Assembly: GCA_000411415.1 (NCBI GenBank)
Contig: KE150451.1
Location: 310,717 to 374,716 of the forward strand
Direction of reading: 5' to 3'
Source: Actinomyces sp. HPA0247
GTDB lineage: Bacteria > Actinomycetota > Actinomycetes > Actinomycetales > Actinomycetaceae
DNA: 64,000 nucleotides
The position numbers were made by a program, and so were the translations under genes. Shown here in pieces: positions 17,505-26,098 of this stretch. The notes below the pieces were generated by a model. The model was not told the origin of the DNA. It worked only from the letters and a program-made list of their open reading frames with translations, and did no database searches. Position 1 is the stretch's first letter. Each line of letters begins with the position of its first letter.

Positions 17505-17894
17505 ATGCAGCGCATGACGAAGCAGCGTCAAGCAGTCCTCGACGAGCTCACGCGCGTCAGCGATTTCCGCAGCGCCCAACAGATCTTCGAAGACCTGCAC
17601 GGTCAGGGGCAGCGCGTGGGGCTGGCGACCGTCTACCGCTCGCTCCAGAGCCTCGCGGAGGACGGACGGGTTGACACGCTGCGTTCCTCCGACGGCGAGG
17701 CCCTCTACCGCTCGTGCACGACGCACGATCATCATCACCACCTGGTGTGCCGCGAATGCGGTTTCACCGAGGAGATCGAGCAGTCGCAGATTGAGTCGTG
17801 GGTGGAGTCTGTCGCAACCGCGCACGGGTTCAGCGACGTTGAGCACTCGTTGGAACTGTTTGGCGTGTGCAGCTCCTGCCGCGCCAAGGGCTAA
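17505..17894 (+). CDS. zur: Fur-family zinc uptake regulator
   Basis: A 129-residue Fur-family protein. N-terminal winged helix (MTKQRQAVLDELTR, VGLATVYRSLQSLAEDG), the metal site HDHHHHLVCRECG, and a second Cys pair CSSCRAKG near the end, together the structural zinc site. ATG at 17505 has GGAGGG eight bases upstream. Sitting at the end of the znu operon and facing a Zur-like palindrome in its promoter, it probably represses the whole operon when zinc is plentiful. Confidence 0.92.
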   Translation: MQRMTKQRQAVLDELTRVSDFRSAQQIFEDLHGQGQRVGLATVYRSLQSLAEDGRVDTLRSSDGEALYRSCTTHDHHHHLVCRECGFTEEIEQSQIESWVESVATAHGFSDVEHSLELFGVCSSCRAKG

Positions 17895-17916
17895 CGGCGC
17901 GATACATCCACGAAGA

Positions 17917-17950
17917 GGCCTGGGAGGCGGATACACTCCCAGGCCTTTTC
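17917..17950 (+). terminator. intrinsic terminator of the znu-zur operon
   Basis: GGCCTGGGAG (17917-17926) pairs with CTCCCAGGCC (17936-17945) across a nine-base loop and is followed by TTTTC: a textbook intrinsic terminator, 22 bases past zur. Confidence 0.92.
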
Positions 17951-18010
17951 TGCACCCCACCTCGCAGGTTAGGATAGGCTTCGTTTGCTGAGCCTCACTC
18001 TGGGAGCGTC

Positions 18011-18562
18011 ATGTTTGCCGCCGGTATCGACTCCATGGTCCCCGCCTTCGCACGCGAGGGCATCTGGCTCTTCGTCTTCCTTTTCGTGGTCGTTCTCTTC
18101 CGCGCCCAGCTCACCTATTGGCTGGCGCGAGGTGCCGCCTCGGGCGCGGTTCGAGCGAACGGGCGTCAGGGTTTCGTCGGCGCCGTCGCACGCTGGTTCG
18201 ACGGCCCCATTCCCCGCAAGGGCGCGGCCATCCTGGACAAGTGGGGAATCATCGTCATTCCCCTGTGCTTCCTGACGGTCGGCATCCAGACCGCCGTCAA
18301 CGCGGGCGCAGGACTCGTACGCATGCGCTGGAGCACCTACACGTTCGCGATGATCCCGGGGTGCATCCTCTGGGCTCTCCTGTATGGCCTGGGCACGCTC
18401 GCGGTCTTTGCGGCCGCGATCCGCGCAGTTGCAGGCTCCCCCTGGGGGTGGGCGGGCCTCGCCCTCATCGCCACGTTGATCGCCGCGAAGATTGCGTGGG
18501 GCCGCCGCAAGCGCCCCGCGGTGAACGCCGCGCTCGCGCCAGACAGTGCGGATAACGACTAG
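18011..18562 (+). CDS. VTT/DedA-like membrane protein
   Basis: A 183-residue polytopic protein with helices at about residues 16-34, 78-96, 112-132 and 140-158. The segment PLCFLTVGIQTAVNAGAGLV followed by MRWSTYTFAMIPGCILWALL corresponds to the conserved core of SNARE-associated/VTT (DedA-like) proteins, a family of lipid scramblases and flippases. It ends with a four-base overlap with the convergent uppS gene. The closeness to uppS, the undecaprenyl diphosphate synthase, is suggestive of lipid-carrier biology but could be chance. Confidence 0.7.
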   Translation: MFAAGIDSMVPAFAREGIWLFVFLFVVVLFRAQLTYWLARGAASGAVRANGRQGFVGAVARWFDGPIPRKGAAILDKWGIIVIPLCFLTVGIQTAVNAGAGLVRMRWSTYTFAMIPGCILWALLYGLGTLAVFAAAIRAVAGSPWGWAGLALIATLIAAKIAWGRRKRPAVNAALAPDSADND

Positions 18563-19383
18563 GAGCTGGCGACACGGTCGATCGCGCCGCCGAAGCGACG
18601 ATCACGGCCCGCGAACTCTTCCAGACACCCCCACAGCTCTTCACGGTCGAAGGCCGGCCAGGGCGTGTCGACGAACATCATTTCGGCGTACGCCATCTGC
18701 CACAGCAGATAGTTGGAGAGGCGCTGTTCGCCCGACGTGCGGATCATGAGGTCGACGTCGGGAACGTCTGGCAGGTAGAGGTGGCGCGACAGTGTCTTTT
18801 CGGTGACGCCGCGCGGGCTCAGGCGCCCGGCCGCGACGTCCTCGGCGATGGATCTGGCGGCGTCCGCCAGCTCGGCACGACCGCCGTAGTTGACGCACAT
18901 GATGAGGTCGAGGGTCTTGCAGTGTGAGGTCGCACGGTCGGCCTTTTCCAGCGCGTTGATGACGCTCTTCCACAGCTTGGGTCGGCGCCCGCTCCAGCGC
19001 ACGTGCACTCCCCACTGGGCCAGTTGGTCGGTGCGGCGGGCGAGCACGTCGGAGGCGTAGTTCATGATGAAGGAGACTTCCGCAGGCGAGCGTTTCCAGT
19101 TCTCGGTCGAGAACGTGTAGACGCTCAGGTAGCGCACGCCCGCGTCGATCGCACCGGCGATGGTGTCCATAAGGGCGTACTCCCCGGCGCGGTGTCCTTC
19201 GGTGCGCGCCAGGCCTCGACTGTTGGCCCAACGCCCGTTTCCGTCCATGATGAGGGCGACGTGCGCGGGTTCCTCTCCCTTGCGAAAGACGGGCGCCTCA
19301 CGGTGCCATTGGCCCGGTCCGAGCAGGGGCGCGGTGGGGTCTTGCGGGGCGCGGTCCATAGGAGTGGGGCGCAGATCTGTCAT
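18559..19383 (-). CDS. uppS: isoprenyl transferase (undecaprenyl/decaprenyl diphosphate synthase)
   Basis: A 274-residue cis-prenyltransferase that builds the polyprenyl carrier for cell-wall synthesis from isopentenyl diphosphate. Seen: HVALIMDGNGRWA with the catalytic Asp, GHRAGEYAL, LSVYTFSTENWKRS, LIMCVNYGGRAEL, and C-terminal DLMIRTSGEQRLSNYLLWQ and VDTPWPAF. An N-terminal extension of about 38 residues precedes the domain. It starts at an ATG overlapping the recO stop by four bases, the usual recO-uppS coupling in actinobacteria. Confidence 0.95.
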   Translation of the reverse strand: MTDLRPTPMDRAPQDPTAPLLGPGQWHREAPVFRKGEEPAHVALIMDGNGRWANSRGLARTEGHRAGEYALMDTIAGAIDAGVRYLSVYTFSTENWKRSPAEVSFIMNYASDVLARRTDQLAQWGVHVRWSGRRPKLWKSVINALEKADRATSHCKTLDLIMCVNYGGRAELADAARSIAEDVAAGRLSPRGVTEKTLSRHLYLPDVPDVDLMIRTSGEQRLSNYLLWQMAYAEMMFVDTPWPAFDREELWGCLEEFAGRDRRFGGAIDRVASS

Positions 19384-20117
19384 GGGTGACTCCTATCGAT
19401 GACGCTCAGCGAGCGCAGGCGGCGTTCCAGATGCCATTGAGTGTACGAGGAGATGATGCCCGAGGCCTCGGTGCGCGCATAGGGTTCGCAGCGGTCGGCG
19501 TGCTCCCAGTCGCCGCTGAGCAGTTGGCCGAGGAGGGCCACCGTGTCGGGCGCGGGCGAGGAGGCACCGGGCGGACGACAGGTGTCGCAGACGGTGCCTC
19601 CATCGGGGATGGAGAACGAGGAATGGGGTCCCTTGGTGCCGCACACGGCGCAGTCGAAACAGGAGGGCGCCCATCCGGCCAGGGCGAGAGCGCGCAGCGT
19701 GTACGAGGTACGAATGAGGGTCGGGTCGTGGCGTCCCCTCGCGAGGGCGTTGAGTGCGCCGAGGAGGAGCAAGTACTGGGAATGCGTGCCGTCCTGCGCA
19801 TCCGTCGTGAGGCGTTCGGCGGTCTCAACGATGACGGTGGCCGCGAGGTAGAGGTCGTAGTTGGCGGCGATCGCGTCACCGTATTGGGCGATGGACGCAA
19901 CCTGGGTCAGAGTATCGAGGGTGCGGCCACGATGGAGCTGGGCGTCGATGACGGAGAAAGGTTCGACGCGCGCACCGAACTTGGAGGTCGTCTTGCGCAC
20001 GCCCTTGGCAACGGCACGCACCTGGCCATGCTCAGCGGTGAGGAGCGTGATGATGCGATCCGCTTCGCCCAGCTTGTGGGTGCGCAGGACGATCGCCTCG
20101 TCTCGATAGGACTTCAT
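19380..20117 (-). CDS. recO: DNA repair protein RecO
   Basis: A 245-residue recombination mediator that loads RecA with RecR. N-terminal OB fold begins YRDEAIVLRTHKLGEADRII; the zinc-finger-like part has CFDCAVCG and a later CDTC (about residues 155-185). ATG at 20117 is chosen; GTG at 20120 would add one residue. No clear ribosome site is visible. Couples to uppS downstream. Confidence 0.93.
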   Translation of the reverse strand: MKSYRDEAIVLRTHKLGEADRIITLLTAEHGQVRAVAKGVRKTTSKFGARVEPFSVIDAQLHRGRTLDTLTQVASIAQYGDAIAANYDLYLAATVIVETAERLTTDAQDGTHSQYLLLLGALNALARGRHDPTLIRTSYTLRALALAGWAPSCFDCAVCGTKGPHSSFSIPDGGTVCDTCRPPGASSPAPDTVALLGQLLSGDWEHADRCEPYARTEASGIISSYTQWHLERRLRSLSVIDRSHP

Positions 20118-20321
20118 CACACGAACATTGTGTCACGTCGGCACAGTCGCAGTGACGTGATGCCCGCGTCCATCGCAGGGCGCGAAATCAATTGTGAAGT
20201 GCACTGTCACATCCACCGACAAGCCCTCAGACGGGCGCTGACAACAATATATGAGAAACTGACAGCGTGGTCGGTTACACAGCCGGCAAGTAGTTTTCGA
20301 GTAGATAGTTTCTTCGTAACT

Positions 20322-20342
20322 GGTTATGGTTTACTCATAACC
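20322..20342 (+). promoter_or_regulatory. operator-like palindrome upstream of TetR gene 1
   Basis: GGTTATG (20322-20328) and CATAACC (20336-20342) form a perfect 7-bp inverted repeat with a 7-base spacer, 19 bases before the regulator's ATG. A plausible autoregulatory TetR site. Confidence 0.6.
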
Positions 20343-20360
20343 GTCGAAGGAAGGATACAG

Positions 20361-20900
20361 ATGGCACCCCCGATCGATGCCCGCGAAAAGCTTGGCACTG
20401 CACTGCGTCAGGCACTGACCCAGACCCCCCTGTCAAAGATCTCTGTCAGCGCGCTGACACGTTCCGCTGGGGTCACCCGTCAAGCGTTCTACTACCACTT
20501 CAACTCACTGAGCGACCTCAACGCCTGGGTTTTCCGCGAGGAAGTCACATCCCGCCTGACCGCCAGTTCGGGAGAATGGCTCGACGCTATCGAGGCCACC
20601 ATGACCTGGATGCACAACCATCGCGACGAGACCGCCTCGGCCATGAAGACCATCGAGCCGAACGACCTGTGGGCGTTCCTGACCTCTCACATCCAGGAGC
20701 TCATCGAGTCCCGCCTGCCCGGCTCCGCCTCGGCTACAGCGCGCGACGTCGTCGCCCAGCACTTCGCCCTGGCGACCACCGCCCACATGGGACAGTGGAT
20801 GCTCTCCGGCCTCGAGGTCAACCCCTCGCTCGCGATTGCTCGCATGCGAGTGCTCATGACCGACCAGACCACCCCTGCCCTGGCTCGCCTGGCCAAGTAA
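20361..20900 (+). CDS. TetR-family regulator 1
   Basis: A 179-residue protein. The N-terminal HTH has LSKISVSALTRSAGVTRQAFYYHFNSLSDL, shown here as LTRSAGVTRQAFYYHF (recognition helix). The C-terminal half (EVTSRL... MTWMHNHRDE... LMTDQTTPALARL) resembles the DhaS-like/TetR_C_33 group. ATG at 20361 follows AAGGAAGG; a much longer reading frame upstream runs antisense through recO and is not credible. A paralogue lies 246 bases downstream. Target unknown; a palindrome precedes it. Confidence 0.9.
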   Translation: MAPPIDAREKLGTALRQALTQTPLSKISVSALTRSAGVTRQAFYYHFNSLSDLNAWVFREEVTSRLTASSGEWLDAIEATMTWMHNHRDETASAMKTIEPNDLWAFLTSHIQELIESRLPGSASATARDVVAQHFALATTAHMGQWMLSGLEVNPSLAIARMRVLMTDQTTPALARLAK

Positions 20901-20947
20901 CGCGGTTATTCCCACCAACCGCACAGGGACAGACACGCAGCCTTCTC

Positions 20948-20982
20948 AGCCCCGACCTCGTCCAGATAGCGAGGCCGGGGCT
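20948..20982. terminator. hairpin between the twin TetR genes
   Basis: AGCCCCGACCTCG (20948-20960) pairs with CGAGGCCGGGGCT (20970-20982) with one mismatch and a nine-base loop. It uses the recurrent terminator word and probably terminates TetR gene 1. Confidence 0.75.
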
Positions 20983-21146
20983 GAACCATACACTCCACCA
21001 CCCAAGAACGACGTTTCCGGATGCATACAAGCCAATCTGAGCTATACAATTGGTCAGCCGCACATTGCACTGAAATTTCGCAGATCCGCGATTCAGCCTG
21101 TACAGTTTGCTCGTAACCCCTCTTTTCATGTCGACGAGGATCTCCG

Positions 21147-21716
21147 ATGCCCCACACCGATGCGAAAACGATGCTCGCGCACGCCCTGCGCGACGCACTC
21201 CAGACCGTCCCCCTGTCGAAGGTGACCGTCTCCGGCCTCACGCGCACCGCCGGCGTGACCCGCCAGGCTTTCTACTACCACTTCGCCGACATCCGCGACC
21301 TGACCGTCTGGGTTTTCAAGCGCGAGGTTGCCAACCAGATCGACGCCCACTCCACCCACGAGGACTGGTCCAAGGGACTGCTCGCCATGCTCACATGGAT
21401 GCAAGTTCACCCCGAAGAGACGCGCTCCGTCGTCTCAACCCTGTCCACGGAAGATCTCCAGGTCTTCCTCTACAAGCAGCTGCGCGCCGTCATGGAGCCC
21501 ATCGTCGACCACTACAGCAACGATCTGACCGTGCGCCCCGACGACCGTGAGTTCATCACCGAGCACTTCACGCTCAGCGTGCTCGGACACGTCTCCCAGT
21601 GGCTCGCCTCCGACATGAGCGCTGATCCCACCCTCCTCACGGAGCGCATCTCCCGCATCCTCGCCGGGCAGGTACGTCGCAGCCTCGAGCTCTTCGCACA
21701 CTCCCCCGTTTCCTGA
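21147..21716 (+). CDS. TetR-family regulator 2
   Basis: A 189-residue paralogue of the preceding regulator. The HTH regions align closely (VTVSGLTRTAGVTRQAFYYHF) while the ligand-binding halves are more diverged, though both have a TWM(Q/H)xHxxE segment and the HxxQW segment (HVSQWLASDM here, HMGQWMLSGL in copy 1). ATG at 21147 follows GAGGATC. It ends just before a 17-bp stem terminator. Neither regulator has an obvious adjacent target operon other than itself. Confidence 0.9.
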   Translation: MPHTDAKTMLAHALRDALQTVPLSKVTVSGLTRTAGVTRQAFYYHFADIRDLTVWVFKREVANQIDAHSTHEDWSKGLLAMLTWMQVHPEETRSVVSTLSTEDLQVFLYKQLRAVMEPIVDHYSNDLTVRPDDREFITEHFTLSVLGHVSQWLASDMSADPTLLTERISRILAGQVRRSLELFAHSPVS

Positions 21717-21749
21717 GGGCCCACCTCCTGAGGGCACTGACGCATACGA

Positions 21750-21791
21750 AGGACCCCGGCCTCGTCACCATGAACGAGGCCGGGGTCCTTC
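21750..21791. terminator. bidirectional terminator between TetR gene 2 and leuA
   Basis: AAGGACCCCGGCCTCGT (21750-21766) and its exact complement at 21775-21791 form a 17-bp stem with an eight-base loop. The outer AAGGA/TCCTT makes A- and T-containing ends for both directions. It serves two convergent genes. Confidence 0.9.
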
Positions 21792-21807
21792 TCGTTGTCG
21801 CGCGCGC

Positions 21808-23562
21808 TCAGCGCAGGGCGCGGTTCACCGCCGAAATGACGGCCTTGTAGGACGCGCGAGTGATCGAGGAGTCGATGCCGACGCCCCACACGATCTGGCC
21901 ATCCACGGCCGCCTCCACGTAGGCGGCAGCGCGCGCATCACGGCCCTGGCTCATCGCGTGCTCGGAGTAGTCGAGGATGCGCACATCCAGGTCGAACTCG
22001 TGCAGCGCGGACACGAACGCGTCGATCGGACCCTTGCCCTGCGCGTGGACCTTGACGACCTCGCCATTGTCGGTGAGCGTCGCATTGAGCTCGACATGCT
22101 CATCATCCATGGTGCCCACCTGCGAGGAGCGCAGATCGAAGCGACCCCACGACTCCAGGCCCGGCGCAGCGTTCGTCGGCAGGTACTCGTCGGCGAAGAT
22201 CTGCCACAGCAGATCCGCGTTAATCTCGCCGCCGTAGGTGTCCGTGTGGCGCTGGACGATGCGAGAGAACTCCACCTGCAGGCGACGCGGCAGCTCAAGG
22301 GCGTGTGCCGTCGACATGAGGTAGGCGACGCCGCCCTTGCCGGACTGCGAGTTCACGCGCACCACGGCCTCGTACGAGCGGCCCACGTCGTGCGGGTCGA
22401 TCGGCAGGTAGGGCAGCTCCCACACGACCGCTTCCTCGTCGCCGCCGGCCGCGTCGACCTTGGCCTTGCGGGCGGTGAAGCCCTTCTTGATCGCATCCTG
22501 GTGCGAACCGGAGAAGCTCGTGTAGACGAGGTCGCCGACGTAGGGCGCACGCGGGGAGGTCTCCATCTGCGTACAGTACTCCACCGTGCGGCGGATAGCA
22601 TCCACGTCCGAGAAGTCGATGCCCGGATCGATACCCTGGCTGAACAGGTTCAGACCCAGCGTCAGCAGGTCGACGTTGCCGGTGCGCTCACCCTGACCCA
22701 GCAGGCAGCCCTCGATACGATCCGCACCCGCCAGCAGCGCGAGCTCGGCCGTCGCCACGCCCGTCCCGCGGTCATTGTGGGGGTGCACGGACAGCGCCAC
22801 GTACTCACGGCGGCTCAGGTTGCGGCTCATCCACTCGATCTGATCAGCGAACACGTTCGGGGTCGCACGCTCGACCGTGGACGGCAGGTTCAGGACAATC
22901 TCGCGTCCCTCGCCCGGCTCCCAGACGTCCATGATGGACTCGCAGACCTCGAGGGCGAAATCGAGCTCAGTGTCCACAAAGATCTCGGGCGAGTACTCGA
23001 ATCCGAAGATCGTCTCATCGCCCAGGCGCTTCTCAGCCTGCGCAATAATCTCGCGCGCACCGGACTGGGCCAGCTCAATCGTCTGCGCCTTATCAGCGTG
23101 GAAGACGACCTCGCGGAACACGGGGGCCGTGGCATTGTAGAGGTGCACCGTCGCGCGCGGGAAGCCAACCATGGCCTCGACCGTGCGCTCGATCAGCTCC
23201 GGGCGAGACTGCGTGAGCACCGAGATCGTCACGTCCTCGGGCACCGCGTCGTCCTCGATCAGGGAGCGCACGAAGTCGTAGTCGGTCTGCGAGGCCGCGG
23301 GGAAACCGATTTCGATCTCCTTATACCCCAGCTTGATGAGCAGATCGAACATGCGACGCTTGCGAGCAGGATCCATCGGCTCGATGAGGGCCTGGTTACC
23401 ATCGCGCAGGTCGGTGGACATCCAGCGCGGCGCCTTCGTGATGCGCTTGGAGGGCCACTGGCGATCCGGCAGATCGATCGGATTCGTATCAAGGAACGGC
23501 CGATACTTACGGATCGGCATACGCGAGCCGGAGGGAACGGGAACAGCGGATGTAGTCTTCAC
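21808..23562 (-). CDS. leuA: 2-isopropylmalate synthase (actinobacterial/fungal type)
   Basis: A 584-residue enzyme that condenses acetyl-CoA with 2-oxoisovalerate, the first committed step of leucine synthesis. Seen: STDLRDGNQALIEPMDP (catalytic Arg/Asp), IEIGFPAASQTDYDFV, LSVHPHNDRGTGVA with two metal-binding His, and GCLLGQGERTGNVDL. The C-terminal ~150 residues (GPIDAFVSALH, YVEAAVDGQIVWGVGIDSSI) form the leucine-sensing LeuA dimer domain, so feedback inhibition is expected. Start is GTG at 23562. It is monocistronic, facing away from the lactate permease gene. Confidence 0.96.
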   Translation of the reverse strand: MKTTSAVPVPSGSRMPIRKYRPFLDTNPIDLPDRQWPSKRITKAPRWMSTDLRDGNQALIEPMDPARKRRMFDLLIKLGYKEIEIGFPAASQTDYDFVRSLIEDDAVPEDVTISVLTQSRPELIERTVEAMVGFPRATVHLYNATAPVFREVVFHADKAQTIELAQSGAREIIAQAEKRLGDETIFGFEYSPEIFVDTELDFALEVCESIMDVWEPGEGREIVLNLPSTVERATPNVFADQIEWMSRNLSRREYVALSVHPHNDRGTGVATAELALLAGADRIEGCLLGQGERTGNVDLLTLGLNLFSQGIDPGIDFSDVDAIRRTVEYCTQMETSPRAPYVGDLVYTSFSGSHQDAIKKGFTARKAKVDAAGGDEEAVVWELPYLPIDPHDVGRSYEAVVRVNSQSGKGGVAYLMSTAHALELPRRLQVEFSRIVQRHTDTYGGEINADLLWQIFADEYLPTNAAPGLESWGRFDLRSSQVGTMDDEHVELNATLTDNGEVVKVHAQGKGPIDAFVSALHEFDLDVRILDYSEHAMSQGRDARAAAYVEAAVDGQIVWGVGIDSSITRASYKAVISAVNRALR

Positions 23563-23743
23563 GCTTCGTAGTTTATCGACGAGGAACCGCCCGCGAGCAG
23601 GCGCTGCGCATACTGGACGTGAGATGCGGCGCGATGCCGGTCACGTACAGCGCACAGAAAACACCCAAAATTATGTGCGTCACCCCGTTCATATGTCATG
23701 ATGATTAGGTCCAATGTCCCACACACCGACGCGCGGAGCATCC

Positions 23744-25405
23744 ATGACCCCCCTGTTGTTCGCCCAATCTTTCACCCCGTCGACAACTGCAGTCGCGGGC
23801 AACGTCTTCCTGACAGCCGTCGTCGGGCTTCTCCCGCTCGTCGTCTTCTTCGTCCTTATGGGCGTCTTCAAGGTCGCCACCCACTGGTGCTCGATCATCT
23901 CCCTGGTGCTGTCCCTGGGCATCGCCGTCCTCGCGTTCCATATGCCCGTCGGCATGGCCCTCCTGGCCGGCACGCAGGGCGCCGCGATGGGCTTCATGCC
24001 GATCATCTACATCATCATCGCGGCCGTATGGCTCTACAACCTCACCGAAAAGTCGGGCCGCAGTGCCGACCTGAAGGCCGTTTTTAACACGATCGGCCGA
24101 GGCGACCAGCGCGCCCAGGCCCTCATCGTCGCCTGGTGCTTCTGCGGCCTTCTCGAGGGCCTGGCTGGCTTCGGCGCTCCCGTGGCCATCACCTGCGCGA
24201 TGCTCGTGACCCTCGGCGTCCCGAAGATCAAGGCAGCCGTCGTGGCCGTCGTCGGCAACGCCATCAACGTCGGCTTCGGCGCCATGGCTATTCCCACGAC
24301 GACCGCCGGCAAGCTCGGCGGCGCGGACCCCGTCGTCGTCGCCGGCGACATGGGGCACCTGACGTGGATCTTCTGTCTGTTCATCCCCTTCCTGCTGCTG
24401 TTCATCCTCGATGGCGGGCGCGGCGTACGCCAGCTCTGGCCCCTCGCCATCGTTGCCGGTGCAGCTGCCGGTGCCGGTCACTTCTTCACTCCCTCGATCT
24501 CCTACGAGCTGACCGCTGTCGTCGCCTCCCTGCTCGGATTCGCCGCCTGCTACGTGTTCCTGCTGGCGTGGGGGCCGACCACCCCCGCGGAGTGTGCGAC
24601 CGAGGCAGACGAGGCCGACAAGCCCACCGGCTCGCGCATCAGCCTGGCGCTCCTGCCCTACGTCCTCGTCGTCGTCATCATCGCGATCACGAAGCTGGCC
24701 AAGCCGGTCGCGGCCTTCTTCTCATCGACGGACGTGAAGATCCCGTGGCCCGGCATCTACGGCAACCTGCTAACCGGCGACGGATCACCCTCGACCGCCG
24801 CAATCTACTCGCTGCAGATCCTGTCCAACCCCGGCACCTGGATCTTCGTCACCGGCATCATTGTCGCCATCGTGTACGGGACAAACTCCTCGAACGGCCG
24901 TTTCCAGACCTCCGTGGGTGAGATGTTCGCGGTCCTGCCGCGCACCATCTACTCGCTGCGCATGGCGATCCTGACAATCGCCTCCGTCATGGCTCTGGCC
25001 TTCGTCATGAATTTCTCGGGCCAGACCACCTCGATCGGCGCCGCGCTGGCGACGACGGGCGCGGCCTTCGCATTCCTCTCCCCCATCCTGGGCTGGATCG
25101 GTACGGCCGTTGCCGGTTCGGCGACCTCGGCGGGCGCGCTCTTCGCGAACCTCCAGTCGACCGCCGCGGCTGGTGCGGGCCTCGACCCGTCCATCCTGCT
25201 GGCCGCCAACACCATTGGCGGCGGCATCGGCAAGATCGTATCCCCGCAGAACCTCGCGATCGCCGCGACCGCCGTCGATTCAAAGGGTTCCGACGCGGAG
25301 ATCCTCAAGAAGGCCGCCCCCTACTCGGTCGGTCTGCTCCTGGTCCTGTGCACCCTCGTGTTCATCGCATCCCAGGGCTGGCTCGGCGCCTACATGCCGC
25401 ACTGA
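23744..25405 (+). CDS. lctP: L-lactate permease
   Basis: A 553-residue polytopic transporter of the lactate permease family with about 13 predicted helices. Characteristic stretches: FCGLLEGLAGFGAPVAITCAM, here abbreviated LEGLAGFGAPVA, then GNAINVGFGAMAIP, and near the end SATSAGALFANLQ and NTIGGGIGKIVSPQNLAIA. It imports L-lactate (and perhaps glycolate) with protons. ATG at 23744 follows CGGAG; an ATG 30 bases upstream is the alternative. The lactate oxidation genes lutABC lie 1.9 kb downstream on the same strand. Confidence 0.93.
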   Translation: MTPLLFAQSFTPSTTAVAGNVFLTAVVGLLPLVVFFVLMGVFKVATHWCSIISLVLSLGIAVLAFHMPVGMALLAGTQGAAMGFMPIIYIIIAAVWLYNLTEKSGRSADLKAVFNTIGRGDQRAQALIVAWCFCGLLEGLAGFGAPVAITCAMLVTLGVPKIKAAVVAVVGNAINVGFGAMAIPTTTAGKLGGADPVVVAGDMGHLTWIFCLFIPFLLLFILDGGRGVRQLWPLAIVAGAAAGAGHFFTPSISYELTAVVASLLGFAACYVFLLAWGPTTPAECATEADEADKPTGSRISLALLPYVLVVVIIAITKLAKPVAAFFSSTDVKIPWPGIYGNLLTGDGSPSTAAIYSLQILSNPGTWIFVTGIIVAIVYGTNSSNGRFQTSVGEMFAVLPRTIYSLRMAILTIASVMALAFVMNFSGQTTSIGAALATTGAAFAFLSPILGWIGTAVAGSATSAGALFANLQSTAAAGAGLDPSILLAANTIGGGIGKIVSPQNLAIAATAVDSKGSDAEILKKAAPYSVGLLLVLCTLVFIASQGWLGAYMPH

Positions 25406-25503
25406 TCATTGCCGCGCATGTGATCGGAGGTCCCGGGAGGCAGGTTGCTTCCCGGGACCTCCCCCTTGTAGGCTCCCAAGACAAGCACCGGAAGGAGACG
25501 ACA

Positions 25504-26076
25504 GTGAGCAACAGGTTTTCCTTGCGAGTTCCTCGGCTGCGGACAACAGCTCTCGGGCGAGGCATCATTGCCCTCGTCGCCGTCACCATGCTGTGCTCGG
25601 CGTGCTTGGTACCTCCGTACCCGAAGGACCCACGCTTCGCTACGTTCACGTATGAAACCGATGAAGCGGTGAAGGTACAGGAGCGTGTCGACTCATTCAA
25701 CGGACGTATACCCGAACTGGGAGCGACCGAGGGGCACGTCGTTGTCGCCCGGTTCCGGGACGGATCCTGGCTACCGGCACCCGACTACCAATACTGGATG
25801 ACCGGTGTCGCCACGGTCCCCGATACGACGATCGCTATGCTCACTGACGACAACAACGGCGGATCTTCGTTGCTGCCCGGCATCCACCCCAGCCTGTACG
25901 AGTACGTACCCAAGGAATGTTCTTTCACAACAGTTGACCCTGACGTCGCCAACAAGGTCCTCGGTGCTGATCGAGCAGACATCTACTCGGAGTGGGGCTC
26001 GTTCAAGATCCAGTCGTTCGCGGTCTCCGCTAACTGCAACCTCATCATTGTCACAGGCGATGGCATCAACGCCTAG
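25504..26076 (+). CDS. lipoprotein of unknown function, copy 1 of a tandem pair
   Basis: A 190-residue protein beginning at GTG 25504 (GAAGGAG upstream). The signal is basic then hydrophobic and ends at lipobox MLCSAC. The mature protein begins with PYPKDPRFATFTYETDE and contains VQERVDSFN, SLLPGIHPSLYEYV, ECSFTTVDPDVANKVLG and NCNLIIVTGDGINA, all shared with the next gene. A conserved Cys pair (PxxCSFTT and ANCNLI) could form a disulfide. No family recognised. It sits between the lactate permease and lutABC. Confidence 0.85.
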   Translation: MSNRFSLRVPRLRTTALGRGIIALVAVTMLCSACLVPPYPKDPRFATFTYETDEAVKVQERVDSFNGRIPELGATEGHVVVARFRDGSWLPAPDYQYWMTGVATVPDTTIAMLTDDNNGGSSLLPGIHPSLYEYVPKECSFTTVDPDVANKVLGADRADIYSEWGSFKIQSFAVSANCNLIIVTGDGINA

Positions 26077-26098
26077 TACACCGAGGTTAAAGACAGCC

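Noticed and set aside
19386-20360. N-terminal extension of TetR regulator 1 running through recO antisense
   Set aside because: The credible start is ATG 20361 with a ribosome site and the HTH close behind.
21958-23571. 537-codon open frame opposite leuA
   Set aside because: Mirror image of leuA; Arg/His/Val-rich without motifs, no ribosome site.
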